Shown: piece after piece, positions 14,274 to 15,980 of the stretch
Layout: each line of letters starts with the position of its first letter
Position numbering within the stretch: position 1 is the stretch's first letter
Source: Actinomycetota bacterium
Lineage (GTDB): Bacteria; Actinomycetota; Actinomycetes; Nanopelagicales; Nanopelagicaceae
Reading direction: 5' to 3'
Length of the DNA stretch: 15,980 nt
Assembly (NCBI GenBank): GCA_009698045.1
Contig: WLRE01000019.1
Coordinates: 1 to 15,980, forward strand
Position numbers and translations under genes: made by a program
Notes under the pieces: model-generated
The model's input: only the letters and a program-made list of their open reading frames with translations
Told to the model about the DNA's origin: nothing
Database searches by the model: none

Positions 14274-14951
14274 TTAGCTATTACTTGTTGTGGCTAAGCG
14301 CTGTTGCTCTAGAAAGGTCCAGACCAGACCAGTGCTGAGATTTTGAACGGTGCCAACGGGAAGAACTCCATTAGTTGTTACTTCAGAGCCGGTAGGAAGC
14401 GCAATGGAGACTTGTAGTCGTGCAACTCGGCCAGCGAGTCCGGATACAAGAGCTAGGAACTGCGGAGTTGCAACCATTGTTGCCGCTGGAGTTGAAGCCA
14501 TTGCAACGGTTGTGGTTCCGCTACAGACGCCGAGGTTTGTCCACGCAACGGTGCACTCTCGAATGGTGATCTGTAAACCCTTGATGGTATCTGAATCTAA
14601 AGTGTTGATTGGAGTAGAACCTGCGAGCGAGATTGTTGTATTAGTTTCGTCGAGAGTTCCGTTGTTAGTGAGATCGATATAGCGATTGACGGTATCGCCT
14701 GGGGCCATATTCGAAATGGGGGATACAAATCCTCCGGTAATGCCGACTACAACCGAGTTTGTCTCTACCAGCGAGAGAGCGCCCGAGGAGACGGTCTGGG
14801 GCGTTGTATTAAATGCAGATGCTGAGAGCGAAGCGAAGACGGAGGAGCTGACAAGTGAAGTTCCACCAATCGCCGCTGCTGCGACAATCGCAACTTTAAT
14901 GGTGAGAGATGCTGCTCCCTTTGCTGCCATTGTAGATACTAGATTTTTCAT
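14274..14951 (-). CDS. SipW-dependent-type secreted protein, TasA/camelysin-like
   Basis: A 225-residue secreted protein. The N-terminus has a long basic start and a hydrophobic stretch (about 17-40), then SVFASLSASAF (37-47) and SSGALSL (55-61). That layout, followed by ISNMAPGDTVNRYIDLTNNGTLD (79-101), is what I know from TasA, camelysin and other substrates of SipW-type peptidases: a Gly/Ala/Ser-rich signal, an AF/AYF mark, SxGxLxL, and the PGD...N.G strand pair. C133 and C143 may form a disulfide. The gene starts with the strongest Shine-Dalgarno in the window (AGGAGGTAA), placed inside the end of the peptidase gene, and its ATG overlaps the peptidase stop (ATGA). In Bacillus such proteins form extracellular fibres; that role here is inference. 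Confidence 0.82.
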   Translation of the reverse strand: MKNLVSTMAAKGAASLTIKVAIVAAAAIGGTSLVSSSVFASLSASAFNTTPQTVSSGALSLVETNSVVVGITGGFVSPISNMAPGDTVNRYIDLTNNGTLDETNTTISLAGSTPINTLDSDTIKGLQITIRECTVAWTNLGVCSGTTTVAMASTPAATMVATPQFLALVSGLAGRVARLQVSIALPTGSEVTTNGVLPVGTVQNLSTGLVWTFLEQQRLATTSNS

Positions 14952-15580
14952 ATCATTACCTCCTGATTGCTGTTGGATACTTCATTATTGATGTAACCGC
15001 GCTTACCGAAATTTGCACTCCGTTGCACCTCGTGCTTTGCCTTCTCTTCTAGATAGAGGCTCTTGTAAATCTCTTCACTTCGAGTCGCCATAACCTTCTT
15101 AACCCGAAAGATGAAGGCGAAGAGAGCGAGAACATTTGCGAGAATTAAGAAGGAGTAACCTAAAGATCTACCTGGTTTAGAGGTGAGATAGACAAGTGGT
15201 CGTCCAATCAATGGGATGCGTAGAACATTTCTAGGCACCAAGTAATTCTTGGAAGAGATAAATGGTGTGGCCTCTGGTGAACTATTGGCATCACCTTTTG
15301 TAGTGATGTTGAGTAGGCCATTAGAGGTATTAATCGCTGTGATTCTGTGGGCATAAAAGCCGCCGAATAGTTTGCTATCGACTGAGATGATGTCGCCAAC
15401 TTTGAGATCAGAAGCAACCGCATTTTTTGTAATAAAGATATCGCCGGCTGCAGCATAAGGTTTCATAGAGTTGGTGAGAATTGGAGATATTCCAATTCCT
15501 AGAAAGGAGTGAAGCAGTAGAGGAGAAATAAACGCTACTGCTGCAATTGAGCTTAATGCGAGCTTTCCTTTGCTTTTCAT
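14948..15580 (-). CDS. Signal peptidase I, SipW / ER type (Ser-His)
   Basis: A 210-residue membrane peptidase. An N-terminal span (about 8-30) is followed by ILTNSMKPYAAAGDI with the nucleophile S38, VGDIISV (61-67), AHRITAI with H78 where bacterial enzymes have Lys, TKGDANSSPEATPF (94-107) with D97, and VPRNVLRIPLIG (115-126). This is the archaeal/ER/SipW subtype with a Ser-His rather than Ser-Lys dyad. A second span at about 140-158 precedes a charged cytosolic tail of about 50 residues. It overlaps the TasA-like gene by 4 bases, so that protein is the obvious substrate. It is likely a dedicated enzyme, not the housekeeping LepB. The start has no Shine-Dalgarno; TAGGTT lies 6 bases before ATG. 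Confidence 0.93.
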   Translation of the reverse strand: MKSKGKLALSSIAAVAFISPLLLHSFLGIGISPILTNSMKPYAAAGDIFITKNAVASDLKVGDIISVDSKLFGGFYAHRITAINTSNGLLNITTKGDANSSPEATPFISSKNYLVPRNVLRIPLIGRPLVYLTSKPGRSLGYSFLILANVLALFAFIFRVKKVMATRSEEIYKSLYLEEKAKHEVQRSANFGKRGYINNEVSNSNQEVMI

Positions 15581-15738
15581 GTGCTCAACCTAGGGAGGCT
15601 TTCTCTCGCTAACCTCTCAATCCTGTACCGCTCAATACACAGTATAAATAAGGGTTAATTTTCCTCCCTATATATCAAGTAGCGGGCTTATGCTTCACAC
15701 ATCAAGCACATCACAGAGCGCACCTGAAAGGTGAACAA
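15581..15738. promoter_or_regulatory. Divergent promoter region between the peptidase and a receiver gene
   Basis: This 158-base gap drives genes both ways. On the - strand TAGGTT (15587-15592) is 6 bases before the peptidase ATG, with TTGAGA (15615-15620) as a -35-like element at an over-long spacing. On the + strand TATAAA (15643-15648) and TATATA (15669-15674) are -10-like. TAGGGAGG (15591-15598) and CCTCCCTA (15663-15670) form a spaced inverted repeat. I see no coding sequence. Confidence 0.4.
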
Positions 15739-15980
15739 ATGGCTCTACGAAAAAGCACAATCCTTGTCGTTGATGACAATCAAGATATTCGCGATCTCGT
15801 CACGTTGATATTGGCTGATGAGGGTTTTACAACTCTCGATGCTAAGGATGCACTCGAAGCGATGGCTGTACTTGAAAAATCACAACCCGCCTTAGTTCTA
15901 CTCGATGTAATGATGCCGGGTAAATCTGGCATTGAATTACTCCGCGAGATTCGCGCCCATCGCGATTCTCGAATAAATGA
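15739..15980 (+). CDS. CheY-like receiver domain protein, 3' end cut off
   Basis: The first 80 residues of a response-regulator receiver domain, running off the window. ILVVDDNQDIRDL carries the acidic pair D12-D13, and LVLLDVMMPGKSG carries the phosphoacceptor D56 with the usual MMPG loop. The ATG at 15739 is preceded by GAAAGGTGA, a fair ribosome binding site. It is not possible to tell whether an output domain follows; the sequence style (MMPGKSGIELL) fits both single-domain CheY/DivK-like regulators and larger ones. It is transcribed away from the peptidase gene, so a shared control region is possible. Confidence 0.9.
   Translation, partial: MALRKSTILVVDDNQDIRDLVTLILADEGFTTLDAKDALEAMAVLEKSQPALVLLDVMMPGKSGIELLREIRAHRDSRIN

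Noticed and set aside
14350..14991. Two + strand open frames opposite the TasA-like gene
   Set aside because: They mirror the biased Ser/Thr/Ala codons of the true gene; the - strand frame has a signal peptide, a perfect Shine-Dalgarno and a coupled neighbour.
1..15980. Insertion sequence, CRISPR array, tRNA or integration site
   Set aside because: No transposase, spaced direct repeats, cloverleaf or terminal repeats were seen by reading the window.

Overview
The window looks like a chromosomal segment of a small-genome actinobacterium, most likely a freshwater Nanopelagicales (acI) type. Reasons are the actinobacterial ribosomal protein and RpoA sequences, moderate base composition, very short intergenic gaps, and secreted proteins with the Cys-rich modules I recall from such genomes. 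The organism call is inference; no rRNA is present to fix it.

Positions 1-3905 are the distal part of the spc operon on the + strand: rpsE (cut by the window start), rpmD, rplO, secY, adk and map. Genes here touch or overlap by one base. Two non-ribosomal genes then interrupt the usual map-infA order: a secreted protein with two Cys-pair modules and a weak M23-like region (+), and a cytosolic YtcJ-type amidohydrolase (-), which meet tail to tail with a 13-base overlap. From 7147 the ribosomal block resumes: infA (TTG start), rpmJ, a structured leader, rpsM, rpsK, rpsD, rpoA and rplQ, ending in a terminator-like hairpin that lies inside the first codons of truA. Adk, L36 and S4 all carry intact Cys/His zinc sites.

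From 11413 to 15580 five genes lie on the - strand. Read in their own direction they are an ER/SipW-type signal peptidase (Ser-His dyad), a TasA/SipW-type secreted protein, a second small secreted protein, a NarL/LuxR-type response regulator and a multi-membrane-span histidine kinase. The peptidase and its presumed substrate overlap by 4 bases behind a perfect Shine-Dalgarno sequence; regulator and kinase overlap by 11. Taken together this is a plausible surface-fibre or secreted-matrix locus with its own processing enzyme and a two-component system, and it is the most system-like part of the window. A divergent CheY-like receiver gene starts at 15739 and runs off the end.

Several genes that begin new transcription units lack a Shine-Dalgarno sequence and instead have a -10-like hexamer 6-7 bases before ATG, which points to leaderless transcripts. 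I see no tRNA, rRNA, insertion sequence, CRISPR array or intergenic gap above 160 bases.
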